From contig NZ_RXNQ01000035.1 in the NCBI RefSeq assembly GCF_004138205.1, forward strand, positions 186,001 through 250,000: DNA of 64,000 nt. Reading direction: 5' to 3'. A model generated the notes under the pieces. It did not search any database, had not been told where the DNA came from, and saw only the letters and a list, made by a program, of their open reading frames with translations. Position numbers and translations under genes: made by a program. This DNA is from Pedobacter sp. SYP-B3415 (lineage in GTDB: Bacteria; Bacteroidota; Bacteroidia; Sphingobacteriales; Sphingobacteriaceae). Below, piece by piece: positions 29,402-38,504 of the stretch (positions are counted from its first letter, which is position 1; each line of letters starts with the position of its first letter).

Positions 29402-31141
29402 ATGGTGCCTCTACTAAGTCACAAAAAATTGAAACACAATCTGCGTATTGGCATTCTCGGCGGCGGCCCGGCAGCACTCCTGCTTTTAAAGAAATTACTT
29501 GAATCAGGACGGGAGGACCTGACGATCGACATCTTCGAAAAGAAAGATCTGCTCGGAGCAGGTATGCCTTATAGCCGCGATGGAGCCGGCGATGAGCACA
29601 TCACCAATGTATCTGGTAATGAAATTCCTGAACTTGTGACAAGCGTCGATGAATGGCTCAGAATGCTCAGTGCAGATACCCTTTCGCGGTTCTCGATAAA
29701 TCCCGAGACGTTCAGCGACTATAAGGTCCTGCCCAGGCGGTTGTTCGGGCAGTACCTGTGCGATCAGTTCAGCCTCCTCAGGGACGATGCCAAAACGCGG
29801 GGCCTTTTAAACAACGTTTTCCTGAACGCCACCGTCAGTGATGTCGAAGACTTGTCCGAATCAGAGACTGTAAAAGTTGTCCTTGAAGACGGACGCACAT
29901 TTGAATATGATCATGTGGTGATCTGCACCGGTCATAACTGGACCAAAAGCCATGAAGGAGAGATCAAGGGTTACTTCGATTCTCCCTATCCACCCGATAA
30001 GCTGAATTTCAGAACACCTTATCCTGTCGCCCTGCGCGGAGCCTCCCTGACAGCGATTGACGCAGTACGCACGCTGGCCAGACAGAACGGAAAATTTGAG
30101 AAAGATGCTAACGATCAGCTTCACTACGTTACAGACAGCGAGAGTGCCGGTTTCAGGATCGTCATGCACTCGCGAAACGGACTGCTCCCGGCAGTGCGGT
30201 TTCACCTCGAGGATACACGTCTGGGCAAGGATGCCATTTTAACCAAAGAGCAGGTGGCAGCCAATAAAGCAGAAAATGGTGGATTTCTTTCACTCGACTT
30301 CGTTTTCGAGAAAAATTTCAAAGATGCTTTCAGGGACAAAGACCCTGACTTCTATGAGTTTATAAAAGATATGCGCATGGAGCGGTTTGTTTCTGCCATG
30401 ATGCGCAACCGCGAAAATAAAGACCCTTTCGAGCTGTTCGAAGGCGAATATAAAGAGGCCGAAGAATCGATCAAACACAAAGAATCTGTTTACTGGAAAG
30501 AAATGCTCGGTGGGCTTAGCTTCGCGATGAATTATCCCGCCAAGTATTTTTCCGCAGAAGATATGCAAAGGTTGCAGAAAGTGCTGATGCCCCTTATCTC
30601 GATCGTAATTGCATTTGTACCGCAGAGCTCTGTGGAAGAGATGCTCGCATTGTATAATGCCGGACTGCTCGAACTGATTGAAGTTGGCGATGAAAGCCGC
30701 ATAGAGCCGGATGCAACAGGTGGCGTAAATTATTTCCTGGACAAAAACGCAGCGCCCGTTCATTATCATACCTTTATTGATTGTATAGGTCAGCCACATA
30801 TACCTATCGAAAAGTTCCCGTTCAGGAGTATGGTAGACAAACGTACCGTTACGCAGGCCCGGGTACAATTTAAAGATCCGGGGGCCGGGCGCCGGGAACT
30901 TGATTCAGGGAACAAGCATGTGTCAGCAGACCAGCATGGCAATTATTTCCTGAATGTTCCGGGTGTGGCCATAGACGATTCGTTTGCGGTTGTCGACTTC
31001 TATGGAGCAAGAAATGAGCGCATTTATTTAATGGCCGTACCTTATATTGGTGGCTATAATCCGGATTATTCCGGACTGGATTTCTGCGAAGCCGCAGGCA
31101 TTGCGATAGCGCAGTCGCTGACCGGTGTAACTTTAATATGA
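29402..31141 (+). CDS. FAD/NAD(P)-binding protein
   Basis: A 579-residue protein that begins with a Rossmann dinucleotide-binding motif (GILGGGPAALLLL, residues 18-30) and continues with GMPYSRDG and NVSGNEIPEL, the pattern of the FAD-NAD(P)-binding family (PF13454). It is predicted to be a cytoplasmic flavoprotein, but the substrate is unknown. It is followed 18 bases later by a DUF1543 gene, probably in one transcript. The first ATG of the frame is used; an alternative start a few residues on (near IGILGG) cannot be excluded. Confidence 0.8.
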   Translation: MVPLLSHKKLKHNLRIGILGGGPAALLLLKKLLESGREDLTIDIFEKKDLLGAGMPYSRDGAGDEHITNVSGNEIPELVTSVDEWLRMLSADTLSRFSINPETFSDYKVLPRRLFGQYLCDQFSLLRDDAKTRGLLNNVFLNATVSDVEDLSESETVKVVLEDGRTFEYDHVVICTGHNWTKSHEGEIKGYFDSPYPPDKLNFRTPYPVALRGASLTAIDAVRTLARQNGKFEKDANDQLHYVTDSESAGFRIVMHSRNGLLPAVRFHLEDTRLGKDAILTKEQVAANKAENGGFLSLDFVFEKNFKDAFRDKDPDFYEFIKDMRMERFVSAMMRNRENKDPFELFEGEYKEAEESIKHKESVYWKEMLGGLSFAMNYPAKYFSAEDMQRLQKVLMPLISIVIAFVPQSSVEEMLALYNAGLLELIEVGDESRIEPDATGGVNYFLDKNAAPVHYHTFIDCIGQPHIPIEKFPFRSMVDKRTVTQARVQFKDPGAGRRELDSGNKHVSADQHGNYFLNVPGVAIDDSFAVVDFYGARNERIYLMAVPYIGGYNPDYSGLDFCEAAGIAIAQSLTGVTLI

Positions 31142-31159
31142 CGCATAAAAACAGATACA

Positions 31160-31738
31160 ATGGAGCAAACTGAAAATTTGAAGCTCTTTATGGTACTGCT
31201 GGGTTCGAAGGCTCCGGCGAGAAATGTTGAACAGCATGACTATTTTTTTGGCATTGCACATTCGCTGAAGGCGCTGGTACCCCGGCTTAAAGCTTTCTGG
31301 CCCGAAGCAGGCGACAGCCTGCATATAGACGGCTGGCGTGAAATAACATGTGTTGATAGCCGTCGAATTCACATCGCCCCGAGGCAGTCCGGGGAAGAAA
31401 ACGAAAGCGATAAATTGTTTTTTATCAACCTGGGCGGATATACCGCTTATAAACTTGAAGAACAACATTATACCCTGCTCACTATTCAGCCGACCCGGGC
31501 GCTGGCCGTACAGCACGCCAAACGTAACGTATTTTTCAAAACGAACACTGTTCGCGACCGGAAAGGGGCAAACGCACATATCGATGAAAAGTATGGAATT
31601 GATGTGGACGACATCTACCGGATCGATGACCTGCTGAGTGCGGAGCAAAAGGAAAGTTACCGGGTGGTCATTGATGCCGGACCGTATACCTTTGAGGATG
31701 AGATACATCTGGGGTACTTTCAGCTACACAAAATCTAA
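31160..31738 (+). CDS. DUF1543 protein
   Basis: A 192-residue protein of the DUF1543 family, recognised by KLFMVLLGSKAPARNVEQHDYFFGIAHSLK-like sequence at the start and the HIDGWREIT segment near residue 55. A related but weaker pattern recurs in the second half (HIDEKYGIDVDDIYRI), consistent with the two-fold repeat known for this family. No signal peptide, function unknown. Downstream of the flavoprotein gene with an 18-base gap. Confidence 0.85.
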   Translation: MEQTENLKLFMVLLGSKAPARNVEQHDYFFGIAHSLKALVPRLKAFWPEAGDSLHIDGWREITCVDSRRIHIAPRQSGEENESDKLFFINLGGYTAYKLEEQHYTLLTIQPTRALAVQHAKRNVFFKTNTVRDRKGANAHIDEKYGIDVDDIYRIDDLLSAEQKESYRVVIDAGPYTFEDEIHLGYFQLHKI

Positions 31739-31810
31739 TCACAATTTATAATTTCTCAAAACCATTCTTTTCGGGACATGTTGATTAATCAGTACATAAA
31801 AAACATCGCC

Positions 31811-32011
31811 ATGAAAAAAACAGTTTTAACGTTGCTTATGGGCGCATTTTGCCTGAGCACATTTGCCTTGCCACAGCAAGACACAACAAAGAGAAAACAG
31901 GATACTACAAAAAAAGAACGCAAAACCCGCCCTGGCAAAACCGACACGGCACGCAGAGACACGACAAAAATGCCTCCTGCTGCAACCAAAGCTACGCCGC
32001 CACGCAAGTAA
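31811..32011 (+). CDS. Small secreted Lys/Thr-rich protein
   Basis: A 66-residue protein with a signal peptide (MKKTVLTLLMGAFCLSTFA, cleavage near residue 19-21). The mature part is low complexity, with four QDTTK/RRDTTK-like repeats and many prolines near the end. It matches no family I know. Such tiny secreted proteins are common in Sphingobacteriaceae. It ends at a strong terminator. The ATG at 31811 is chosen over an upstream in-frame ATG because it starts the signal peptide directly. Confidence 0.65.
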   Translation: MKKTVLTLLMGAFCLSTFALPQQDTTKRKQDTTKKERKTRPGKTDTARRDTTKMPPAATKATPPRK

Positions 32012-32026
32012 TTTCGTTAGAAAAAG

Positions 32027-32058
32027 AAAGCCATCTGTTATGCAGATGGCTTTTTTTT
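32027..32058 (+). terminator. Rho-independent terminator
   Basis: AAAGCCATCTG pairs with CAGATGGCTTT across TTATG, followed by a run of eight T in total. It ends the small secreted protein gene and lies just beyond the GntR gene on the other strand. Confidence 0.85.
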
Positions 32059-32086
32059 CGCATATCAATAGATTCCGGGCCGAAGC

Positions 32087-32821
32087 CTACACACGTTCCC
32101 TCCTGCTCTCCACCGTATAAACAAAACTATCAGCCTTGTAATAGCCGAGATTCAGTTCGATCGGGCGCTCGCCCTGGTCAAAGACAAAACGTTTGCGCAG
32201 CAGGATCGGGCTTCCGGGGTCAACTTCCAGCTTGCCGGCTATCAACTTGTCAGCCCCCCTGGCGCTGATTTCCTCTTTTGAAAGGTTCGCGATAACCTTA
32301 TGATCGGCCATGAGGTCATAGAGCGGCCGCTTGAAATCTTCCTCGCCGGTAAGGCCGATACGGGGATGAAAATAAGATATAAAATACACAAAGGGCTCCT
32401 CGGGCCGGCCGCGCAGACGCTCCATTTTCAGAATTTTCCGCTCCCGGCTGATTTCAAAAAAGTTGGCGATTTCTTCTGTCGGCGCAACCCAGCTGATATG
32501 AAGCTCGAAGTTCCTGATCGGTATACCACGCGCCTCCATCTCCTGCGAAAAGCTAAGCCAGTTATTCGATTTCGAACTAACCGATTTGCCTGTCACTTTG
32601 GTTCCTACGCCCTTTTTCCTTGAAACCAGCCCCTCAGATACAAGCTTATTGATGGCGTAACGAATGGTCGTCCGCGAGATCGCAAGTTCTTTCGCCAGAT
32701 CAACCTCATTTGGCAGTAGTTTACCCCCGGCATATTCGGGCTGCGTGATCAGTTCCCGCAACAACATTTCCGCCTGCACATGCAGCGGCACCGGACTCTT
32801 GTGGTTTAAACTAAGTTTCAT
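32087..32821 (-). CDS. GntR-family repressor with UTRA domain
   Basis: A 244-residue regulator. The winged helix covers about residues 8-72, with the recognition region SRTTIRYAINKLVSEGLVSRKKGVGT, and a UTRA ligand domain follows (about 90-235; IRNFELHISW, ILKMERLRG, LRKRFVFD). HutC-type GntR proteins bind a sugar phosphate or similar ligand and release DNA. It diverges from the mannose-6-phosphate isomerase gene, so it probably controls the mannoside operon; the likely ligand is an intermediate of mannose metabolism (inference). Confidence 0.92.
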   Translation of the reverse strand: MKLSLNHKSPVPLHVQAEMLLRELITQPEYAGGKLLPNEVDLAKELAISRTTIRYAINKLVSEGLVSRKKGVGTKVTGKSVSSKSNNWLSFSQEMEARGIPIRNFELHISWVAPTEEIANFFEISRERKILKMERLRGRPEEPFVYFISYFHPRIGLTGEEDFKRPLYDLMADHKVIANLSKEEISARGADKLIAGKLEVDPGSPILLRKRFVFDQGERPIELNLGYYKADSFVYTVESRRERV

Positions 32822-32858
32822 ATCAAGGCGTTCACCGGGTCAAAAATATAAAAATTAT

Positions 32859-32889
32859 TTTGCGGGCCATCAATATGTTACTATGTTTG
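32859..32889 (+). promoter_or_regulatory. Promoter of the mannoside operon
   Basis: TTTG at 32859-32862 and TATGTTTG at 32882-32889 are 19 bases apart, a full match to the Bacteroidota TTTG-N19-TAnnTTTG promoter. Transcription would start near 32895, about 70 bases before the isomerase start. Confidence 0.75.
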
Positions 32890-32897
32890 TACATATT
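32872..32897. promoter_or_regulatory. Candidate GntR operator over the -7 box
   Basis: AATATGT (32872-32878) and ACATATT (32891-32897) are a perfect 7-base inverted repeat with a 12-base spacer that contains the -7 box. A repressor bound here would block the promoter. The divergent GntR gene makes it the natural candidate. Confidence 0.55.
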
Positions 32898-32967
32898 CAG
32901 TTCTCCGCTTCTAACCAATAGCCGGGGGCATCATAGCCGGACTTTTCCGACACCGTACATCAATATT

Positions 32968-34770
32968 ATGCAACACACAGAAACCAACGAACAAACAGCA
33001 GCGCCGGCGCTTCGCCGCAGCCTGCAGCCGCTCATGCCCACCCGCCTAACCGAAAGCAGGCCGGACGGCTATAACATTTACCCCGCTCATTCACTGGAAA
33101 GCGGAAAAATAGCAAGCGGGTATGCCGGGCTGGCATCATGGATTGCCGGGCATAAGTTCGTTGCTATTGATGGTTTTCAGGGTGTTTTTTTTGCTGCTAT
33201 CCGTTCGGCGCTGGATGAGGAGTTGCGTTCAGCCGGAATTACCGCCAACTGGATCGATGCTGCAGATTTTATCAAACCCGAAGATCAGGTTACACAACTG
33301 GTAAGTCCTTTTACCGGCGAACCGGGCACGGTTTGGGGAACACGAAGTACCCTGAAGCTGGCCGACTTTTTTGATCTTCCGAATGAAAACATCAGCCTAG
33401 AAGGCAATCAGCTAACCATTTTAATCGGAACCGGTGCCGCCTTGCTGGCTCCCTCTGCGGCTCTCGTTTACATAGATCTTCCGAAAAACGAACTGCAGCT
33501 GCGTATGCGGGCAGGGGCTGCAAACAACCTCGGGTCAACCAGACAGGCTGAAAATGCAGAGACCTACAAACGTTTTTATTTTGTTGATTGGGTAGTGCTG
33601 AATGCACACAAAAAAGAGATTCTGCCCCGGATAGCGGTGATGGCCGACGGCCAGTGGCCCGATAACCTGACCTGGATGACCGGCGAAGATCTGCGCGAGG
33701 CACTGGCGGCTGCGGCAACTTCAGTGTTCCGTGTTCGTCCGTGGTTTGAACCGGGCGCCTGGGGTGGTCAGTGGATGAAGGAGCGCATTGCCGGCCTTAA
33801 TCCCGAAGAAGTAAATTATGCCTGGTCATTCGAGTTAATTGTTCCGGAGAACGGACTGGTATTTGAAAGCGACGGAACACTGCTTGAAGTATCATTTGAC
33901 TGCCTGATGTTTGCGCAGCGCGACGCCGTGATGGGCGACTTCGCCGAACGCTTCGGCGATGAATTCCCTGTGCGTTTCGATTTTCTTGACACCTGGAACG
34001 GCGGCAATCTGTCTATTCAGTGTCATCCTACCCTGCCGTATATTCAGCAGCACTTCGGCGAGAAAATCACGCAGGATGAAACCTATTACATCCTGGATTG
34101 CCAGCCGGACGCCGATGTTTACCTGGGTTTCCAGGACGGTATAGATCCTGTTGAATTCAGAAACGAGCTCGAAAAAAGCCAGCAAACCGGGAGCGAGGTC
34201 GACATTCACCAATACGTGCAGCGCTTTAAAGCCAGCAAACATGATTTGTACCTGATCCCGAACGGAACTGTGCACAGTGCAGGCAAGGGAAATCTGGTGC
34301 TTGAAATCAGTGCCACGCCGTATATCTTTACGTTCAAAATGTATGACTGGCTCCGGCTCGATCTGAACGGTAAGCCACGCGCAATTAACATTGGTCATGC
34401 CTTCAATAATCTTGATTTCAGCCGTCAGGGTGAAAAAGTTGTCAACGAGCTGATATCGAAACAGCAGACAATTGCAAACGGCGCAGACTGGCAGATTGTA
34501 CATGTACCAACGCATGAGGCGCATTTTTATGATGTTAAGCGCCTGGAGTTTGATACGCAGCTGGAGCAGCAGACAAGCGGTTCGCCGCATATCTGTATGC
34601 TTGTAGAAGGCGAATCTGTACAGGTTGTCCTGAAAGACGGCAGGCAGGTGCAGTATCACTATGCCGAGACGTTTGTCATTCCGGCGGCAGCCGGGACATA
34701 CAGCGTGATCAATAATGGCCGGACAAGGGCCAAAATTGTTCAGGCCTATTTAAAGCCTAACCAGCACTAA
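32968..34770 (+). CDS. Class I mannose-6-phosphate isomerase with kinase-like N-terminal domain
   Basis: A 600-residue protein. The C-terminal part is a type I phosphomannose isomerase with its zinc ligands visible: Q351 and H353 (QCH), E371 (QDET) and H436 (TVHSAGKGN). It interconverts mannose-6-phosphate and fructose-6-phosphate. The N-terminal 200 residues resemble a P-loop kinase fold (FVAIDGFQGVFF at 64-75, followed by a D-A-A-D-F segment), but the GK[ST] of Walker A is missing, so catalysis by that domain is doubtful. Fusions of this layout are known in Bacteroidota. The start at 32968 is the ATG after the promoter region; upstream codons are unlikely. First gene of the operon; only six bases to the next gene. 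Confidence 0.85.
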   Translation: MQHTETNEQTAAPALRRSLQPLMPTRLTESRPDGYNIYPAHSLESGKIASGYAGLASWIAGHKFVAIDGFQGVFFAAIRSALDEELRSAGITANWIDAADFIKPEDQVTQLVSPFTGEPGTVWGTRSTLKLADFFDLPNENISLEGNQLTILIGTGAALLAPSAALVYIDLPKNELQLRMRAGAANNLGSTRQAENAETYKRFYFVDWVVLNAHKKEILPRIAVMADGQWPDNLTWMTGEDLREALAAAATSVFRVRPWFEPGAWGGQWMKERIAGLNPEEVNYAWSFELIVPENGLVFESDGTLLEVSFDCLMFAQRDAVMGDFAERFGDEFPVRFDFLDTWNGGNLSIQCHPTLPYIQQHFGEKITQDETYYILDCQPDADVYLGFQDGIDPVEFRNELEKSQQTGSEVDIHQYVQRFKASKHDLYLIPNGTVHSAGKGNLVLEISATPYIFTFKMYDWLRLDLNGKPRAINIGHAFNNLDFSRQGEKVVNELISKQQTIANGADWQIVHVPTHEAHFYDVKRLEFDTQLEQQTSGSPHICMLVEGESVQVVLKDGRQVQYHYAETFVIPAAAGTYSVINNGRTRAKIVQAYLKPNQH

Positions 34771-34776
34771 CCAATT

Positions 34777-37134
34777 ATGAACCTAATTATGAGACAACTA
34801 ACCCGTGCATTGCTGCTACTGGCTGCAATGCTGATCAATCCTTTCCCCGACTGGGTTGCAGAGGTCCGGGCCCAGGCAAAAGACCCTGTCGATTATGCAG
34901 ACCCCCTTCTTGGTACTTCAGAATCGAGGTGGATGCTGAACCCCGGAGCCACCATGCCGTTTGGAATGGTGCAGATCAGCCCTGATAACCAGGGCGGCGT
35001 TTGGAAATCTGGATACGAATACAGCCTGAACAATGTGGGGGGCTTTAGTCACATCCACTCCTGGACCATGGCAGGCCTGTCTGTAATGCCAACCGTTGGG
35101 GTGCTGAATGTCAGGCGCGGGCCTGCAGATGGTCCGACAACCGGCTGGACAACCGGCTACCGGTCGCGCATTGATAAGCGCTCAGAACAGGCACATCCGG
35201 GATACTATGGCGTTACGCTGATGAACGGAAACATCCGTACAGAAATAACCAGCACCACACGTGCGGGCTTTTTCCGGTTTACTTATCCGGAAGCGGAAGA
35301 TGCGCATATCCTGCTCGACATGGATATTCCCTTTGAGAACACCGCAGAAGTGATTGAAGCAAAGTTTACACAGGTCAGCGACCGAGAGATTGAAGGTTAT
35401 TCAAAACAACGCTGGAGCTGGAATGAGTATACGGTGCATTTTGTGGTGCGTTTCGACCGGCCGATTGAGGCTTTCGGTGCCTGGCAAGATGGAAAAGTAA
35501 GCAGGGATCTGAAGACCTTTACCGGGAAAGGAAAGACCGGTGCATTTGCCGATTTTAAACCCAAAAAAGGTGAGACGATCCGCATGCAAACCGCTATTTC
35601 ATTGGTTAGTATCCCACAGGCCAGGCTGAATCTTGAGACAGAAATGAAGCCATACGGCTGGGATTTTGAAGCGGTTCACCAGGCAGCTCGAAAGGTTTGG
35701 AATGGTCTCCTGAGCAAAATCCGAATTGAGGGCGGCAGTGAAACCGACCGGAAAAAATTTTACACCAACCTCTATCGTTCTTATGTAGCCCGGACCACCT
35801 GGAGTGATGTTAATGGCAAATACATCGATGTAAATGAAAAGGAACGGCAGGTAGATCCCGGTTCGCCGGTTCTTGGCTCTGACGCCTTCTGGAATACATT
35901 CTGGAATCTGAACCAGCTATGGACACTTGTCAATCCCGATATTGCCAGCAAATGGAGCCGCTCGTTCCTGGAAACTTATAAAACCGGCGGCTGGCTTCCC
36001 AAAGGGCCGGCCGGAATAGAGTATTCGGGCATCATGGAAGCTTCGCACGAGATTTCGCTGCTGGTTAGCAGTTATCAGAAGGGTATCCGTGATTTTGATG
36101 TGCCGCTTGCTTTTCGGGCCATGGTTCATCAGCAAACCACGCCAGGAATCAAGACTCCGGAAAACGGTTTTGCGGGCAATAAATTTTTTGAATCGTATAT
36201 GAAACTTGGTTATGTTCCGCATGAGGAGGGCCAGGTATCCAATACCCTTGAGTATGCCTACGATGATTGGTGTGTGGCGCAGATGGCAAAAGCACTTGGA
36301 AAAAAGAAAGAATACAATCTGTTTGCCGCAAGAGCCGGAAACTACAAAAATGTTTGGGATCCGGCAGTGAAGTACATCCGTACAAAACACCGGGACGGCA
36401 GCTGGGTAAAGGAATGGACACCTTATTGCTGCACGAGTTTCAGCGGCTCAGGCTATCTTGAAGGAAATGCCTGGCAGTACAGCTTTTTTAACCCGCATGA
36501 CATACAGGGCATCCTGAACCTGATGGGTAAGGAAGAATTTAACAGCCGGCTGAACGATGGGTTTGAAAAATCAGCACGATATAATTTCAATGCCGAGGGC
36601 GATCTTTACGATCTTGTGCCCATTAATCACGGCAACCAGCCCAATATGCAGGCCGCCTGGTTATTTAATTATTCAGGAAAGCCCTGGCTTACGCAAAAGT
36701 GGACCAAAGCAATTATGAACCAGTATTACGGCTCCACGCCCTACCAAGGCTGGCTGGGCGATGAAGATGAGGGACAAATGGGCGCCTGGTTTGTCATGGC
36801 ATCGCTTGGTTTATTTGAAACAGATGGCGGCGCATCTGTCAAACCTTTTTACGAGATCGGCAGTCCGTTGTTTCCCAAAGCAACCATCACCCTTGATCCG
36901 AAATATTACAAAGGAGATTCGTTTACCATCGAAGCCAGAAACGTCTCTGACACGAACATCTACGTACAATCGGCAAAATTGAACGGCAAGGCGCTTAATA
37001 AACCCTGGTTCTATCATGAGGACCTGGTGAAAGGCGGCAGCCTGGTTCTGGAGATGGGGCCGCAGCCAAACAAAAACTGGGGCAGCGCGGCGGCAGATGC
37101 GCCCCCCTCCATGTCAAAACCTTTAAAACGATAA
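34777..37134 (+). CDS. GH92 exo-alpha-mannosidase (first copy)
   Basis: A 785-residue calcium-dependent exo-alpha-mannosidase of family GH92, exported by an N-terminal signal peptide (about 30 residues, ending near RAQA). The opening DPLLGTSESRWMLNPGATMPFGMVQISPD is typical. The catalytic acid Glu lies in EGNAWQY near residue 562 and the aspartates of the general base in GDEDEGQMGAW near 663. GH92 enzymes trim alpha-1,2, -1,3 or -1,6 mannose from N-glycans or fungal mannan; linkage cannot be told here. It abuts the transporter gene (stop and start adjacent). Confidence 0.95.
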   Translation: MNLIMRQLTRALLLLAAMLINPFPDWVAEVRAQAKDPVDYADPLLGTSESRWMLNPGATMPFGMVQISPDNQGGVWKSGYEYSLNNVGGFSHIHSWTMAGLSVMPTVGVLNVRRGPADGPTTGWTTGYRSRIDKRSEQAHPGYYGVTLMNGNIRTEITSTTRAGFFRFTYPEAEDAHILLDMDIPFENTAEVIEAKFTQVSDREIEGYSKQRWSWNEYTVHFVVRFDRPIEAFGAWQDGKVSRDLKTFTGKGKTGAFADFKPKKGETIRMQTAISLVSIPQARLNLETEMKPYGWDFEAVHQAARKVWNGLLSKIRIEGGSETDRKKFYTNLYRSYVARTTWSDVNGKYIDVNEKERQVDPGSPVLGSDAFWNTFWNLNQLWTLVNPDIASKWSRSFLETYKTGGWLPKGPAGIEYSGIMEASHEISLLVSSYQKGIRDFDVPLAFRAMVHQQTTPGIKTPENGFAGNKFFESYMKLGYVPHEEGQVSNTLEYAYDDWCVAQMAKALGKKKEYNLFAARAGNYKNVWDPAVKYIRTKHRDGSWVKEWTPYCCTSFSGSGYLEGNAWQYSFFNPHDIQGILNLMGKEEFNSRLNDGFEKSARYNFNAEGDLYDLVPINHGNQPNMQAAWLFNYSGKPWLTQKWTKAIMNQYYGSTPYQGWLGDEDEGQMGAWFVMASLGLFETDGGASVKPFYEIGSPLFPKATITLDPKYYKGDSFTIEARNVSDTNIYVQSAKLNGKALNKPWFYHEDLVKGGSLVLEMGPQPNKNWGSAAADAPPSMSKPLKR

Positions 37135-38502
37135 ATGATGGAGTCGAAAAAATTCAGTATCGGCCTGATTACACTGGTCGCCTCGCTTGGCGGGTTTCTT
37201 TTTGGCTTCGATATGGCCGTAATATCCGGGGTGCTCCCGCTTGTAAAAATACAATACGGATTAAGTCCGGCGGCCGAAGGATGGTTTGTATCATCGGCGC
37301 TTGTCGGATGCATTATTGGTGTTGCCCTCTCGGGCGAAATGAGCGACCGCTCTGGCAGGCGCTTTCCATTGCTTCTTTCGGCCGTGTTTTTTGTCCTTTC
37401 TGCGATTGGCTGCGCTTTACTGCCGGGATTATCGCTGGTCATCGCAGCACGCATGCTCGGCGGCATAGGTATCGGCATTGCGTCAAACGTAGTTCCGCTG
37501 TACATTTCTGAGATTGCGCCGGCTGCAAAACGCGGCCGTTTGGTGACGTATTATCAGCTTGCGCTTACATTCGGAATCCTGGTGGCTTACCTCAGTAACG
37601 CCGCATTGGTGCAGGTTGCGCCATCGCTGAGCGGCAAACTGTTTCATGACGAATTATGGCGCGGCATGTTCCTGGTGGGTGCCCTTCCGGCCGTGGTATT
37701 CTTTGTCGGGTTATTAAGTGTGCCTGAAAGCCCGCGCTGGCTGCTGGCGCGGGGCCGGCATCAGGAGGCCGCAGCAATCCTGACGCAAACCGGCGAACCT
37801 GTGCCCGTTCTTTCTTCATCTTCAGATAAACAGCGTTCCTCATACCGCGAGCTGTTTTCGCCAAAACTGCGTACTGCCTTGCTCATCGGCCTGCTTTTGC
37901 CATTGTTTTCGCAGTTCAGCGGTATCAATGCCATCATTTATTACGGTCCGAGCATTCTTGGCAATGCAGGCGTCTCACTAAGCAATTCACTCGTCAGCCA
38001 GATTATCTTTGGCCTGGCAAATATGTTGTTTACGCTGGTGGCTATCTGGAAGGTAGACAGCTGGGGGCGGCGCCCTTTGTATATATACGGAACCGCTGGT
38101 GCAACGATAACGCTGGGCCTGACCGGCCTCTGTTTTTACACCGGCGCAACAACCAGTATCTGGCTTCTGTTATGCGTGCTGGCTTTTCTGGCGTGTTTTG
38201 CCTTCTCCATAGGCCCGTTAAAGTTTGTCGTCGCCTCCGAGATCTTCCCGGGTGCTATTCGCGGCCGGGCAATGGCGCTGAGTATTATGGTGATGTGGAT
38301 TGCCGATACAATTGTCGGCCAGCTCACACCCATCCTGCTTGAGTCGCTCGGCAGCGCCGGAACGTTCTGGTTCTTCGGCTTCTTTTGCCTGATCGCATTT
38401 ATTACCGTTTACCGGCTGCTGCCCGAGACAAAGGGCCGGTCACTTGAAAATATTGAACACACACTGGAGGCTGAAGAAAAAGGCCCCCTGGTTATGCACT
38501 AA
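37135..38502 (+). CDS. Sugar-porter MFS transporter
   Basis: A 455-residue inner-membrane symporter of the sugar porter family with 12 helices. Diagnostic motifs: GFDMAVISG in helix 1, DRSGRR after helix 2, PESPRWLL after helix 6, the GINAIIYYGP of helix 7 and PETKGRSLE after helix 12. Its place between two GH92 genes, next to the phosphomannose isomerase gene, suggests mannose uptake after periplasmic release, which is inference. It starts directly after the stop of the first GH92 gene. Confidence 0.95.
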   Translation: MMESKKFSIGLITLVASLGGFLFGFDMAVISGVLPLVKIQYGLSPAAEGWFVSSALVGCIIGVALSGEMSDRSGRRFPLLLSAVFFVLSAIGCALLPGLSLVIAARMLGGIGIGIASNVVPLYISEIAPAAKRGRLVTYYQLALTFGILVAYLSNAALVQVAPSLSGKLFHDELWRGMFLVGALPAVVFFVGLLSVPESPRWLLARGRHQEAAAILTQTGEPVPVLSSSSDKQRSSYRELFSPKLRTALLIGLLLPLFSQFSGINAIIYYGPSILGNAGVSLSNSLVSQIIFGLANMLFTLVAIWKVDSWGRRPLYIYGTAGATITLGLTGLCFYTGATTSIWLLLCVLAFLACFAFSIGPLKFVVASEIFPGAIRGRAMALSIMVMWIADTIVGQLTPILLESLGSAGTFWFFGFFCLIAFITVYRLLPETKGRSLENIEHTLEAEEKGPLVMH

Positions 38503-38504
38503 AA

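Noticed and set aside
30290..30868. Open frame of 192 codons antisense to the FAD/NAD(P)-binding gene
   Set aside because: Sense strand carries a clear Rossmann protein; antisense frame lacks domain features and is a by-product of codon bias.
33892..34659. Long open frame of 255 codons antisense to the phosphomannose isomerase
   Set aside because: It is the mirror of a strongly supported gene with visible active-site residues and has no protein-family features.
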